From: an uncultured Clostridia bacterium
Lineage (GTDB): Bacteria > Bacillota > Clostridia > Oscillospirales > Oscillospiraceae
DNA: 9,320 nucleotides
Direction of reading: 5' to 3'
Assembly: GCA_937858235.1 (NCBI GenBank)
Contig: CALLZZ010000084.1
Coordinates: 1 to 9,320 of the forward strand
The stretch's first letter is position 1; each line of letters begins with the position of its first letter. This document shows positions 1-5,691 of the stretch, piece by piece. Under the pieces are notes generated by a model. It was given only the letters and a program-made list of their open reading frames with translations, was not told where the DNA came from and did not search any database. Position numbers and translations under genes: made by a program.

Positions 1-669
1 TTTGAGGACGGCGATTCGGATGTTTTTGCTCAAATGCCCCAGCACGATGGGACTGGCATTGTCTAAGACCATGCCGCTGATGTGGAGCATCCTGCGGATT
101 ACATTAACGGCGTGCTGGGGGCTTTCAAAGCGTTCCTCCAGCTTGACCGTGCGGCCGTCCGAATACTGCACCTCAATATCCCGCCACGAGTTGATGTCGA
201 TTTCCTCGATTCCGGTGCCGAAGATATATTTCGTCAGAAATCCGAACTCCGCCATTTCGGTGTAGAGAGCTTCCGCCAGCTTGCCGCCGCTCATGCCGTT
301 TACTGAAACACGGCGGTCCTGAACGTACTTGGTGATATAGCGTTTGAGCTGCGCCTTGGCATCCTCGCCGCCCGCAGTAATGAGAGTGCTGTAATGTTCG
401 GAGATGTACTCCTGCACATCGGCAAGGACTGATGAGAAATCCTTGCCATCTGCTTCAGGCGTGAAGAATAGCGTATGGGTGCGGTTTGCCCCTGCAAAAT
501 CCACCGGGCGGTTCACCATAGACTCCTGATCCATGGTGTCGCTCAAAACGGGAGCCGTCGCCGGGGGCGTGGATGGCTGGTTTTGTGTCTGTTTTTTCTG
601 CTCCTGTTCAGCCTGCGGCTTATTTTTTCTCTTGTCAAATGCCGGGGCATTTCTCTTTTTCCCTAACAT
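1..669 (-). CDS. cpaF: CpaF/TadA-type secretion ATPase, N-terminal part (runs off the left edge)
   Basis: The frame is open from an ATG at 669 to base 1 and gives 223 residues without a stop, so the 3' part is outside the window. Residues 1-60 are a charged, Gln- and Pro-rich leader. Residues 75-145 look helical. Residues 151-173 (GTGIEEIDINSWRDIEVQYS and on) match the region of CpaF/VirB11-like ATPases that reads roughly 'EImVN....i.v...G'. Residues 185-223 (ending HLSKNIRIAVLK) match the stretch leading into the ATPase core. Walker A and B would lie beyond base 1 and cannot be checked. Family role: a cytoplasmic hexameric ATPase powering Tad/Flp pilus assembly or related secretion. The start is fixed by AGGAGG at 682-677, seven bases upstream. 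The gene overlaps the end of the TadZ-like gene by 7 bases. A conjugation-type VirB11 ATPase is the main alternative; the CpaB and prepilin peptidase neighbours favour Tad. Confidence 0.88.
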   Translation of the reverse strand, partial: MLGKKRNAPAFDKRKNKPQAEQEQKKQTQNQPSTPPATAPVLSDTMDQESMVNRPVDFAGANRTHTLFFTPEADGKDFSSVLADVQEYISEHYSTLITAGGEDAKAQLKRYITKYVQDRRVSVNGMSGGKLAEALYTEMAEFGFLTKYIFGTGIEEIDINSWRDIEVQYSDGRTVKLEERFESPQHAVNVIRRMLHISGMVLDNASPIVLGHLSKNIRIAVLK

Positions 670-1484
670 CCAAACACCTCCTTTGCAATTTTTTCAACTT
701 CCCTGCGGAACAGCCGGCTGTCTTTCAGGGACAAATCAGCCAGCAGATTCCCTGCAAGGTACTGTTCCTCCAGCTCCTGAGAATGGGTGAGGGTAAAGGC
801 TACCGAGCCCAGCGCCTGACCGATCTGCTCCCCGGCCTGCTGGGGCTTTACGTTGCTGGCAACTTTGTACTGCTTATCCGCATCCCATTTGGAATCCCGA
901 AGCAGAGAGAGCTGGCTGGAGAGATAGCTCACAGACTTTAGGTCTGCATTGGCAAGGCGCAGGACGCTGTCTGCCTCCATGAGCGCCACGGCGGAGAGGA
1001 TGTCATTGGCAATATAGCTGCCGCAGTCCACCACCACGCATGGAGCGATTTTCCGCAGTCCGTCCATCAGTTCCTGTGCCTGTAGCTGCTCATAGGGCGG
1101 ATAGGTGTACTCGTTTTCACCCTTTCGCATTCCAAGTATGGTTAGGTGGCTGTTTTTCTTCAGGGTCACCAGATTGTGCTTGATGAGGGCTTCGGTTACA
1201 TGGGTAGCGGCAAGGATACTGCCAAGCGAATGCTCACTCTCCAGATCGGAGGGTGGGCAGACACAGGGCAGCATGGGCGCGGTCATATCACAGAGCAGAA
1301 GCACCACGTTTTTCTTTCGGTCCGCAATGTGCTTTGCGATCTTCACGGCTGTGACCGTCTTTCCGCTGCCGGGAGAGCCCCAAACGGCAAGAATATCGCT
1401 CTGAGGCTCCTGCTCCGGTTGGGCATCTTCCCTGACAGACTGACGACGGGTGAAGATGCTCTTTTTCTTGAAATTCAGCATCAT
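663..1484 (-). CDS. TadZ/CpaE-like P-loop ATPase
   Basis: A 273-residue cytoplasmic protein. Residues 36-43 (GSPGSGKT) form a Walker A motif after a beta strand (DILAVW). Residues 56-61 (VLLLCD) give a second strand ending in Asp, and VVVDCGSY near residue 150 resembles Walker B. The order fits the MinD/ParA-like fold of TadZ/CpaE proteins, which localise the Tad pilus machine at the membrane. The N-terminal atypical receiver domain of CpaE is absent; only about 30 charged residues precede the ATPase domain. The Walker A lacks the signature lysine of MinD-type deviant P-loops (G36 is in its place). Two tandem ATGs (1484 and 1481) are possible starts. GAGGTG sits two bases before the first and five before the second, so the second may be used. 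The first ATG overlaps the cpaB-like stop codon. The assignment relies partly on position between CpaB- and CpaF-like genes. Confidence 0.8.
   Translation of the reverse strand: MMLNFKKKSIFTRRQSVREDAQPEQEPQSDILAVWGSPGSGKTVTAVKIAKHIADRKKNVVLLLCDMTAPMLPCVCPPSDLESEHSLGSILAATHVTEALIKHNLVTLKKNSHLTILGMRKGENEYTYPPYEQLQAQELMDGLRKIAPCVVVDCGSYIANDILSAVALMEADSVLRLANADLKSVSYLSSQLSLLRDSKWDADKQYKVASNVKPQQAGEQIGQALGSVAFTLTHSQELEEQYLAGNLLADLSLKDSRLFRREVEKIAKEVFGC
677..682 (-). promoter_or_regulatory. Shine-Dalgarno site of cpaF
   Basis: AGGAGG on the minus strand, seven bases before the ATG at 669. It lies inside the last codons of the preceding ATPase gene. It decides the cpaF start and supports translational coupling. 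Confidence 0.8.
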
Positions 1485-2305
1485 TGCACCTCGCTTTCTG
1501 CGGGTGTTTCGGATGCAGTGCTTTCCTCCGATTCCTGAGACTTGGGTTCAGAGGAGCTGTCCTGTGGCACCTCCGCAGGATATAAAGCGGCGATGACCTT
1601 ATCCTGCGCCTCTGTAAATTTGGCGGTATTGACAGTAGTACCGCGGTAAACAAGAGACAGATGGAGCTTGCCGTCAGCCTCCAGCTCCGCCAACACCTTG
1701 CTCTGTTCGGGAGAAACCAGCAGGGTTACGGTGGAGGGCAGTTCACGCTCATCCTTCTCAGATTTGGCCTCGCCGGTGTTGGCGTCATAGCCGGAGGAGG
1801 CAGTCACGCTGATGACCTCCACATATTTCAGCTCGGCGGGGATGACGGTGGAGCCCTGTTTTTTGTAGTCAGCGGCAATGACCGACACGATATCGCCGCT
1901 CTGGAGCTTGCCGGACAGACCGTTTGCAAAGCTCTTGATGGTCACCGACATGGCCTGCTTGGTGCCGTCCAGATTATAAAGGTAGGCATTCTCCGCAGCC
2001 GGGGTGTCGGACAGCTTGGTGTTCAAGATATAATCACCGATGGAGAGGTCGGATTTGGCATACTTGCCGATGACCGTTTCGCTCTGGCGGATGACGTTGT
2101 CAGGCAGCCCGAAGCCGCCCACTTCCACGGTCTGGACCGTATCCTTTGTGATCTCATCGCCTGCTTTGATTTCCTTGACCACGCGGACGATCTCGGTTTT
2201 CTGGCTGACCGATTTGTTGAACAGCGGCGTCACGCCGAAGCAGATAAGCAGGGACAAAAGGATGCAGATCACACCGACAACCGTGCGATTCTTAAAAAGA
2301 CTCAT
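1481..2305 (-). CDS. cpaB: CpaB/RcpC-like Flp pilus assembly protein (SAF domain)
   Basis: A 274-residue protein with a short positive N-terminus (MSLFKNR), one membrane segment at about residues 8-29, and an extracytoplasmic body. Residues about 38-98 (from EIVRVVKEIKAGDEI to IGDYILNTKLS) fit an SAF domain. Residues about 115-225 fit the RcpC/CpaB domain (SVTIKSFANGLSGKLQSGD, later TVTLLVSPEQSKVLAELE). The C-terminal 30 or so residues are Ser/Glu-rich and probably disordered. In Tad systems CpaB/RcpC is an envelope assembly factor, linked in diderms to the secretin; in a monoderm it is presumably a membrane-anchored wall-zone factor. The start at 2305 has AAGGAGG at 2320-2314, eight bases upstream. 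The frame stays open upstream to an ATG at 2485, but those 60 codons read out of frame through another small gene and lack protein-like character. The stop TGA overlaps the next gene's start. Confidence 0.87.
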   Translation of the reverse strand: MSLFKNRTVVGVICILLSLLICFGVTPLFNKSVSQKTEIVRVVKEIKAGDEITKDTVQTVEVGGFGLPDNVIRQSETVIGKYAKSDLSIGDYILNTKLSDTPAAENAYLYNLDGTKQAMSVTIKSFANGLSGKLQSGDIVSVIAADYKKQGSTVIPAELKYVEVISVTASSGYDANTGEAKSEKDERELPSTVTLLVSPEQSKVLAELEADGKLHLSLVYRGTTVNTAKFTEAQDKVIAALYPAEVPQDSSSEPKSQESEESTASETPAESEVQ

Positions 2306-2313
2306 AGGATTTT

Positions 2314-2320
2314 CCTCCTT
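2314..2320 (-). promoter_or_regulatory. Shine-Dalgarno site of the cpaB-like gene
   Basis: AAGGAGG on the minus strand, eight bases before ATG 2305. It is the reason for choosing the internal start over the longer frame from 2485. Confidence 0.8.
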
Positions 2321-2334
2321 GATTTCATTGTGAT

Positions 2335-2469
2335 TTAGTAGCTGGCGGAGCTGAATTTGCGATATTTCGCTGCTTTCACAGCCCCCGGAATAAGGGCGGC
2401 GGCCAGCGAAACGGCGGCGATACCGACGATGAGAATGGTCTTTTTTCTGCTGATATGGATTCTTTTCAT
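2335..2469 (-). CDS. Small single-span membrane protein, 44 aa
   Basis: I do not recognise this gene. The frame codes for 44 residues beginning MKRIHISRKKTILIVGIAAV and ending KYRKFSSASY. A basic N-terminus (residues 1-10) is followed by a hydrophobic stretch (about 11-30) and a basic, Ser-rich tail, so one membrane span with the N-terminus probably inside is likely. The ATG at 2469 has GGAGG at 2483-2479, nine bases upstream, and overlaps the stop of the prepilin peptidase gene in an ATGA arrangement. The stop is 29 bases before the cpaB-like start. Position, ribosome site and amino-acid make-up all support a real gene although it is very short. It could be a minor pilin-like subunit, an assembly cofactor or a secreted peptide (the LAAALIPGAVKA stretch has signal-peptide character); no family assignment is claimed. 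Confidence 0.75.
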   Translation of the reverse strand: MKRIHISRKKTILIVGIAAVSLAAALIPGAVKAAKYRKFSSASY

Positions 2470-2918
2470 GAGATAATTCCTCCAATATTTAGAATGGTTA
2501 CGGCAAGAAAGCCGAGGGACAAAAACGGCGCCATCGGCAGGGATGCCTGCGCCGCTTTCTGAGGCTCCAGTTTGCGAAGCCTTCTAATGGCTTGGCCCCA
2601 GAAATAAAAAAAGAGGGATGCCATCAGACCGAGTGTCAACCCGACCGTGCATCCCCAAAATCCCAAAACAATGCCTGCGGCGGCAGTGAGCTTGATGTCC
2701 CCGCCGCCAATGCCGTCCGGCTTGTATAGGGCGGCAATGAGTAGCGGCAGCGCCGCAAGCACTCCCAAGAAATTGGCGGGGCTGAAATCAATCAGCCCCG
2801 CCAGTGCAATCAGGAGGCAGATGCTGTCCGGGATGATCCGTTTGCGTAGGTCCCACACAGAAGTCGCCAGAAGCAGAGAAGAAAAAAGCACCGCCTGTGC
2901 GATGCCATTAGCCTCCAT
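2466..2918 (-). CDS. A24-family prepilin peptidase (TadV/CpaA-like)
   Basis: A 150-residue polytopic membrane protein. It cleaves, at the inner face of the membrane, the leader of pilin precursors. The two catalytic aspartates of the GxGD aspartic protease family are visible: D23 in SVWDLRKRIIPD and D74 in GIGGGDIKL. About five hydrophobic segments surround them (roughly residues 5-21, 33-45, 50-64, 76-112 in two parts, 132-149). The length equals that of the short TadV/CpaA type, which lacks the N-methyltransferase domain of PilD. The start overlaps the preceding 76-aa gene by 11 bases, and the stop overlaps the 44-aa gene by 4, so the three are probably translated together. The ribosome site is weaker (AAGGAA, about 11 bases upstream), consistent with coupling. 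The likely substrate is the 76-aa neighbour. Confidence 0.92.
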   Translation of the reverse strand: MEANGIAQAVLFSSLLLATSVWDLRKRIIPDSICLLIALAGLIDFSPANFLGVLAALPLLIAALYKPDGIGGGDIKLTAAAGIVLGFWGCTVGLTLGLMASLFFYFWGQAIRRLRKLEPQKAAQASLPMAPFLSLGFLAVTILNIGGIIS

Positions 2919-3138
2919 AGTTGAACATTTCCTTGATTCTCTGTGTCAAGGTCGGCAGTACCGTTTCCCCAAACAGGGCATAAAGCCCTGCCAGAAGCAG
3001 GGCGCCGATGACAACCGCCAGCAGGATTTTAATGGCCGTATCAATGTAGCCCTCCCCGCGGTTTCCTGAAAGGGTGTTGCGGGTTCTGACTGCGGCTGTG
3101 GCAGCCTTGTTCTTCAGCTTGCAAATGAGAGATTTCAT
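2908..3138 (-). CDS. Pilin-like small membrane protein, 76 aa
   Basis: A 76-residue protein with a basic N-terminal part (residues 1-28, rich in Lys/Arg), then GEGYIDTAIK and a hydrophobic span at about 37-55, then an amphipathic tail ending IKEMFNYGG. The layout (positive leader, small-residue turn, acidic residue, long hydrophobic helix) resembles Flp/TadE-type pilins cleaved by A24 peptidases, and the next gene is such a peptidase. The classical Flp motif G-x4-E-Y is not exact: the nearest forms are G25-N-R-G-E29 and G30-Y-I-D33, so the cleavage site is uncertain. It resembles small uncharacterised proteins of clostridial Tad-like loci (possibly the family I remember as DUF6133). The start at 3138 has AAGGAGG at 3152-3146, and that site overlaps the stop codon of the upstream SLH protein. 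Pilin function is inferred. Confidence 0.8.
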   Translation of the reverse strand: MKSLICKLKNKAATAAVRTRNTLSGNRGEGYIDTAIKILLAVVIGALLLAGLYALFGETVLPTLTQRIKEMFNYGG

Positions 3139-3145
3139 GGATTTT

Positions 3146-3152
3146 CCTCCTT
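3146..3152 (-). promoter_or_regulatory. Shine-Dalgarno site of the 76-aa gene, overlapping the upstream stop codon
   Basis: AAGGAGG on the minus strand, seven bases before ATG 3138. Its first two bases are the last two of the TAA (3153-3151) that ends the spliced SLH/Ig gene, so a ribosome terminating on spliced mRNA would stop directly on it. Confidence 0.78.
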
Positions 3153-3195
3153 ACTCGAAATGATAGGTTACGGAATACGTGATGTTGCTCTTGTT
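3151..3195 (-). CDS. 3' exon of the SLH/Ig-repeat surface protein (14 codons plus stop)
   Basis: Directly after the 3' end of the group II intron the minus strand reads NKSNITYSVTYHFE-stop. It is in frame with the 5' exon, which ends exactly on a codon boundary at 5692 (...TNHDCMY). The alternating polar/hydrophobic pattern suits the last beta strand of the C-terminal domain that begins in exon 1. The stop TAA leads into the ribosome site of the 76-aa gene. No start codon or ribosome site of its own exists, so it only makes sense as an exon. The boundary is set by the fold of domain VI. The alternative splice point five bases earlier would read PTTRATSRIP-stop and would lose the branch-point fold. 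Confidence 0.82.
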   Translation of the reverse strand, partial: NKSNITYSVTYHFE

Positions 3196-3254
3196 GTAGG
3201 GTAGGCAGCCAACGCCACGCCATATTTCTATGGCAGGTTTTTGTCTGCCCCCCT
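3196..3254 (-). ncRNA. Group II intron domain VI with branch-point adenosine at 3202
   Basis: The outer stem pairs AGGG-G-GGCAG (3254-3245) with CUGCC-U-(A)-CCCU (3208-3198), leaving A3202 as a single bulged base. Two unpaired bases, AC, end the intron at 3196, so the bulged A is seventh from the 3' end, the classical branch-point spacing. An inner hairpin GCCATA-GAAA-TATGGC (3234-3219) caps the domain. This fold sets the 3' splice site. Confidence 0.87.
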
Positions 3255-3256
3255 CC

Positions 3257-3290
3257 GAACCGTACGTACACCTTTCAATGTATACGGCTC
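3257..3290 (-). ncRNA. Group II intron domain V (catalytic hairpin)
   Basis: A 34-nt hairpin. GAGCCGUA (first 8 nt) pairs with UACGGUUC (last 8 nt), containing the AGC catalytic triad. A two-base CG bulge is followed by an upper stem (UACAUU with GGUGUA, using G-U pairs) closed by a GAAA tetraloop. Length, triad, bulge and tetraloop are the textbook layout of the ribozyme's active-site domain. The bases closely resemble domain V of LtrB-type IIA introns. Confidence 0.95.
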
Positions 3291-3306
3291 TCCAATTGTT
3301 TCTAAA

Positions 3307-5106
3307 TCATTTTCCGCCATGGATATCCCAGTGACAGTTTTTGCATACGATTAAGGTCTTTCTGTTCATTTTTGACATTGTTAAAACCCAATTCGGTATA
3401 TGCCTGCCACGTTTTTTATACTTGTCTTTGATATCCTTAAGTTTCCTTACATGATGAACTTCAATATTTTCAGTACTTCCGCACAATTCACATTTGTTTG
3501 CATTTAACCTTGTAATCAGCTGTGAGTTAAAGGAAATATCATATCCAAAGCTGTCATAGACATTAGCCTCTGGAAAGTCTTTTTTCACAATCCGGTCATT
3601 AAAGTACGTCATTGTTTTCTCGCCTTTTTTTGTATGGTATTTTACTCCAACAATCCGGCGTGTTCCTGTGCCATCTTTAACCGGCACATCAATTCCATAT
3701 TTTTTAATGACCTTTTTTACAGATATATTTTCTTTTCTTGCAATGGTGTGCACCATACTGAAATAGTGATAATACTTAAATTTGTACAGCCTTTGACTTA
3801 CATTGGTTGCCAGACAATAATAATTGTATAGCCCTCTGATTTCTGCATTATACTCATTGATGATATCAAGTATAGGCAATTTTAGTCTTGGCTTAAAAAC
3901 ACACGATTCGCCATATTGAGTGAATTCTCTGATTTTTTGACTGATTACTTTATGTGGCACTAATAATTGAATCTGACCATTTACAGAACGTTTTCTGTTC
4001 CCCTGTTTATCCTTACCCATTTTGGTATTGCAGTGCGCTTTCGTAAATTCATAGCCTAGAAAGTTTGCTTTTTCATTTCCGAGATTCGTAATTAACGTTT
4101 TCTCTTGATTTAATTCAAGATTTAATTTTTCTTTCAGAAACGTAGCTACATCTTCCTTAATAGATTCCGCCATTTCTTTACTTCCAATTACCTCAATTAC
4201 AAAGTCATCGGCGTAACGCACATACTTTACCCTCGTAAAATTACTGTCCATGGGGTCTAATGACGGTATGCTTTGTATCACCTTTGTCAATCTTTTGATT
4301 TCTTCAAGCTTCCCATTTTTTATTGCTGTATATCTTTTGCCGCGCAGTCTATGATATTCAGGATTACTTTTTCTTTTCTTGCCCTTGGTATTTTTATTGA
4401 TGATTTCGTCCATGTATTTATCAAATTCATTTAGATAGATATTCGATAAAATGGGACTAATAATTCCACCCTGGGGACAGCCTGATAAAGACCTGTGCAT
4501 TTGCTTAAATTCAAGGTATCCTGCTTTTAAAAATCGTCTGATTAACTCAATAAATCGGCCATCTTCTATCTTCTGAGATAAAATATTCAATAAGATCGTA
4601 TGGTCAATGTTATCAAAGCACCCTGTAATGTCTCCCTCTATGACCCAGTTTGCACCTCTCATTGTGTTTTTTATTTGACACAAGGCGGTATGACAGCTTC
4701 TGTCCGGTCTGAACCCGTGTGAATTGTCACTAAAAATCGGTTCATAGATTGATTCCAGGAGTTGCCTAATGACTTCCTGCAACAGTTTGTCCTCAAAGCA
4801 CGGTATACCAAGTGGCCTTGTCTTACCATTCTTTTTCGGAATATAGGTTCTTCTAACGGGTTTGGGGTAATACTGTTCAGTTTTTAGCTTTTCAATCAGA
4901 GTATCAATCATTTCATACTTAAAACCGTCAATTGTCCGGTTATCAACACCCTCTGTCATATTTCCTTCTTTGGATTGGATTCTGGCATAGGCATTGACAT
5001 AAAATTCCCGGTTGTACAAATTCCTATATATTCTTTGGAATAAATAGTGTTCATCATTCTGCGATTTCTGATTTAGCATTGATAAAATCGTGTTAGCGTT
5101 CTGCAT
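3307..5106 (-). CDS. ltrA: Group II intron-encoded reverse transcriptase/maturase/HNH endonuclease (LtrA-like)
   Basis: A 599-residue multifunctional protein that helps its own intron fold and splice, then reverse-transcribes it into a new DNA site. Positions here count from M at 5106. RT motifs: an early block with RPLGIP (97-102), the first catalytic Asp in EGDITGCFDNID (D159), SGCPQGGIISPILSN (208-222), and YADD at 298-301 with both aspartates intact. The maturase (X) domain is at about 370-450. The C-terminus carries a DNA-binding/HNH domain with CELC (539-542), VHH (550-552) and CKNCH (588-592). Overall order and length match LtrA. The frame opens five codons earlier (ATG 5121), but that ATG is part of the GGAGG (5119-5115) lying eight bases before ATG 5106, so 5106 is the better start. 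The stop is 16 bases before domain V, the usual domain IV position. Confidence 0.95.
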   Translation of the reverse strand: MQNANTILSMLNQKSQNDEHYLFQRIYRNLYNREFYVNAYARIQSKEGNMTEGVDNRTIDGFKYEMIDTLIEKLKTEQYYPKPVRRTYIPKKNGKTRPLGIPCFEDKLLQEVIRQLLESIYEPIFSDNSHGFRPDRSCHTALCQIKNTMRGANWVIEGDITGCFDNIDHTILLNILSQKIEDGRFIELIRRFLKAGYLEFKQMHRSLSGCPQGGIISPILSNIYLNEFDKYMDEIINKNTKGKKRKSNPEYHRLRGKRYTAIKNGKLEEIKRLTKVIQSIPSLDPMDSNFTRVKYVRYADDFVIEVIGSKEMAESIKEDVATFLKEKLNLELNQEKTLITNLGNEKANFLGYEFTKAHCNTKMGKDKQGNRKRSVNGQIQLLVPHKVISQKIREFTQYGESCVFKPRLKLPILDIINEYNAEIRGLYNYYCLATNVSQRLYKFKYYHYFSMVHTIARKENISVKKVIKKYGIDVPVKDGTGTRRIVGVKYHTKKGEKTMTYFNDRIVKKDFPEANVYDSFGYDISFNSQLITRLNANKCELCGSTENIEVHHVRKLKDIKDKYKKRGRHIPNWVLTMSKMNRKTLIVCKNCHWDIHGGK

Positions 5107-5114
5107 TTCGCATA

Positions 5115-5119
5115 CCTCC
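5115..5119 (-). promoter_or_regulatory. Shine-Dalgarno site of the intron-encoded protein
   Basis: GGAGG on the minus strand, eight bases before ATG 5106. It overlaps the competing upstream ATG at 5121, which therefore is unlikely to be the start. Confidence 0.72.
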
Positions 5120-5408
5120 ATTCTTTATCAATAAAACAATCTGCTTTCCTTCGCCATGTACAAGGCTTTCCCTTGCTCAGACTACTATGAAAGCTCCGTT
5201 GCCATATTAGATATTCAATGTCATCTCTCTTGGTTTTATCCTTGAGATTTATCACCTTAAAGGCATTACATATAGCCGTTTTGACGGCATTCTAACTTAG
5301 GCAATCTCCGTTTAAACTCCATAGTACTTTTGGGCGCAACTTAGGCTTCCTTTTCGTTTCTTTTGCGTACTTATCGTACACCGAGATAAACCAAAGAGTA
5401 TGAAAACA

Positions 5409-5414
5409 ATGTAC
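5409..5414 (-). other. Probable EBS1 of the group II intron, with delta base at 5415
   Basis: GUACAU lies 278-283 bases from the intron 5' end, close to the offset I recall for EBS1 in Ll.LtrB. It pairs with the last six bases of the 5' exon, AUGUAU, using five Watson-Crick pairs and one terminal G-U. The base directly before it, U5415, can pair with A3195, the first base of the 3' exon, as the delta/delta-prime contact of IIA introns requires. Confidence 0.65.
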
Positions 5415-5691
5415 AGATATTTTCATAGATTTATCCTCAAACACATAAGTCAGAGTGTGTTTGCCCAACGTGTTAAAGCGAAGAAACTGGGATTGAAGCA
5501 GTATAGCTTTAGCCATATTGCGCTGTGGTCTTGCATATCTTGCTTCTTTCTGACTTCAAAACAAATATGCTTTTCCGACGTGCTTTGTTCCCATTGACCT
5601 TTCGGCTACTGGTAAGTCGGCTGACCAATTAGATTTCTCTTTAATCTAATGCTCACACACGAGCGATACTATAGAGTCCTTGCGGACGCAC

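Larger units (their letters stand above)
3196..5691 (-). mobile_element. Complete group II intron (LtrB-like, probably subgroup IIA), sense insertion in the SLH/Ig gene
   Basis: A 2,496-base retroelement and self-splicing ribozyme. The 5' end GTGCG is at 5691-5687 and is followed by a GTCC-GCAA-GGAC hairpin (to 5676). About 585 bases of structured, non-coding sequence (domains I-III) precede the RT gene in domain IV. Domain V (3290-3257) and domain VI (3254-3196) follow, and the 3' end is AC. The intron is visibly more AT-rich than its GC-rich flanks, which marks it as an acquired element. It lies in the same direction as the interrupted gene, as needed for splicing, and divides it between codons. 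Domain V and the encoded protein both resemble the lactococcal Ll.LtrB intron. All expected parts are present without obvious damage, so it may be active for splicing and mobility. EBS2 could not be assigned by eye. Confidence 0.93.
5107..5691 (-). ncRNA. Intron 5' non-coding region (ribozyme domains I-III and start of IV)
   Basis: This stretch holds no supportable gene. Short open frames on both strands here lack ribosome sites and protein-like composition. It is explained as the structured RNA upstream of the RT gene: the GTGCG 5' end, a GCAA-capped hairpin at 5686-5676, and EBS1 at 5414-5409. I could not draw the full domain I fold by eye. Confidence 0.8.

Noticed and set aside
1661..2338. 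Plus-strand open frame of 225 codons
   Set aside because: It is a shadow of the cpaB-like gene: low-complexity, Gly/His/Asp-rich composition typical of antisense reading and no matching family.
2306..2485. 60-codon N-terminal extension of the cpaB-like gene from ATG 2485
   Set aside because: The extension is Arg/His/Ser-rich and overlaps the 44-aa gene in another frame, while a strong Shine-Dalgarno site and a membrane anchor mark 2305 as the start.
3201..3210. Alternative intron 3' end after ...CTGCCTAC at 3201
   Set aside because: It would give PTTRATSRIP-stop in the host frame and leave no adenosine near position -7 for branching; the end at 3196 satisfies both frame and fold.
5154..5160. 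Second GUACAUG match to the 5' exon as EBS1
   Set aside because: It lies about 530 bases into the intron, just before the RT gene (domain III/IV region), far from the expected domain I position; the site at 5414-5409 has the right offset and an adjacent delta base.
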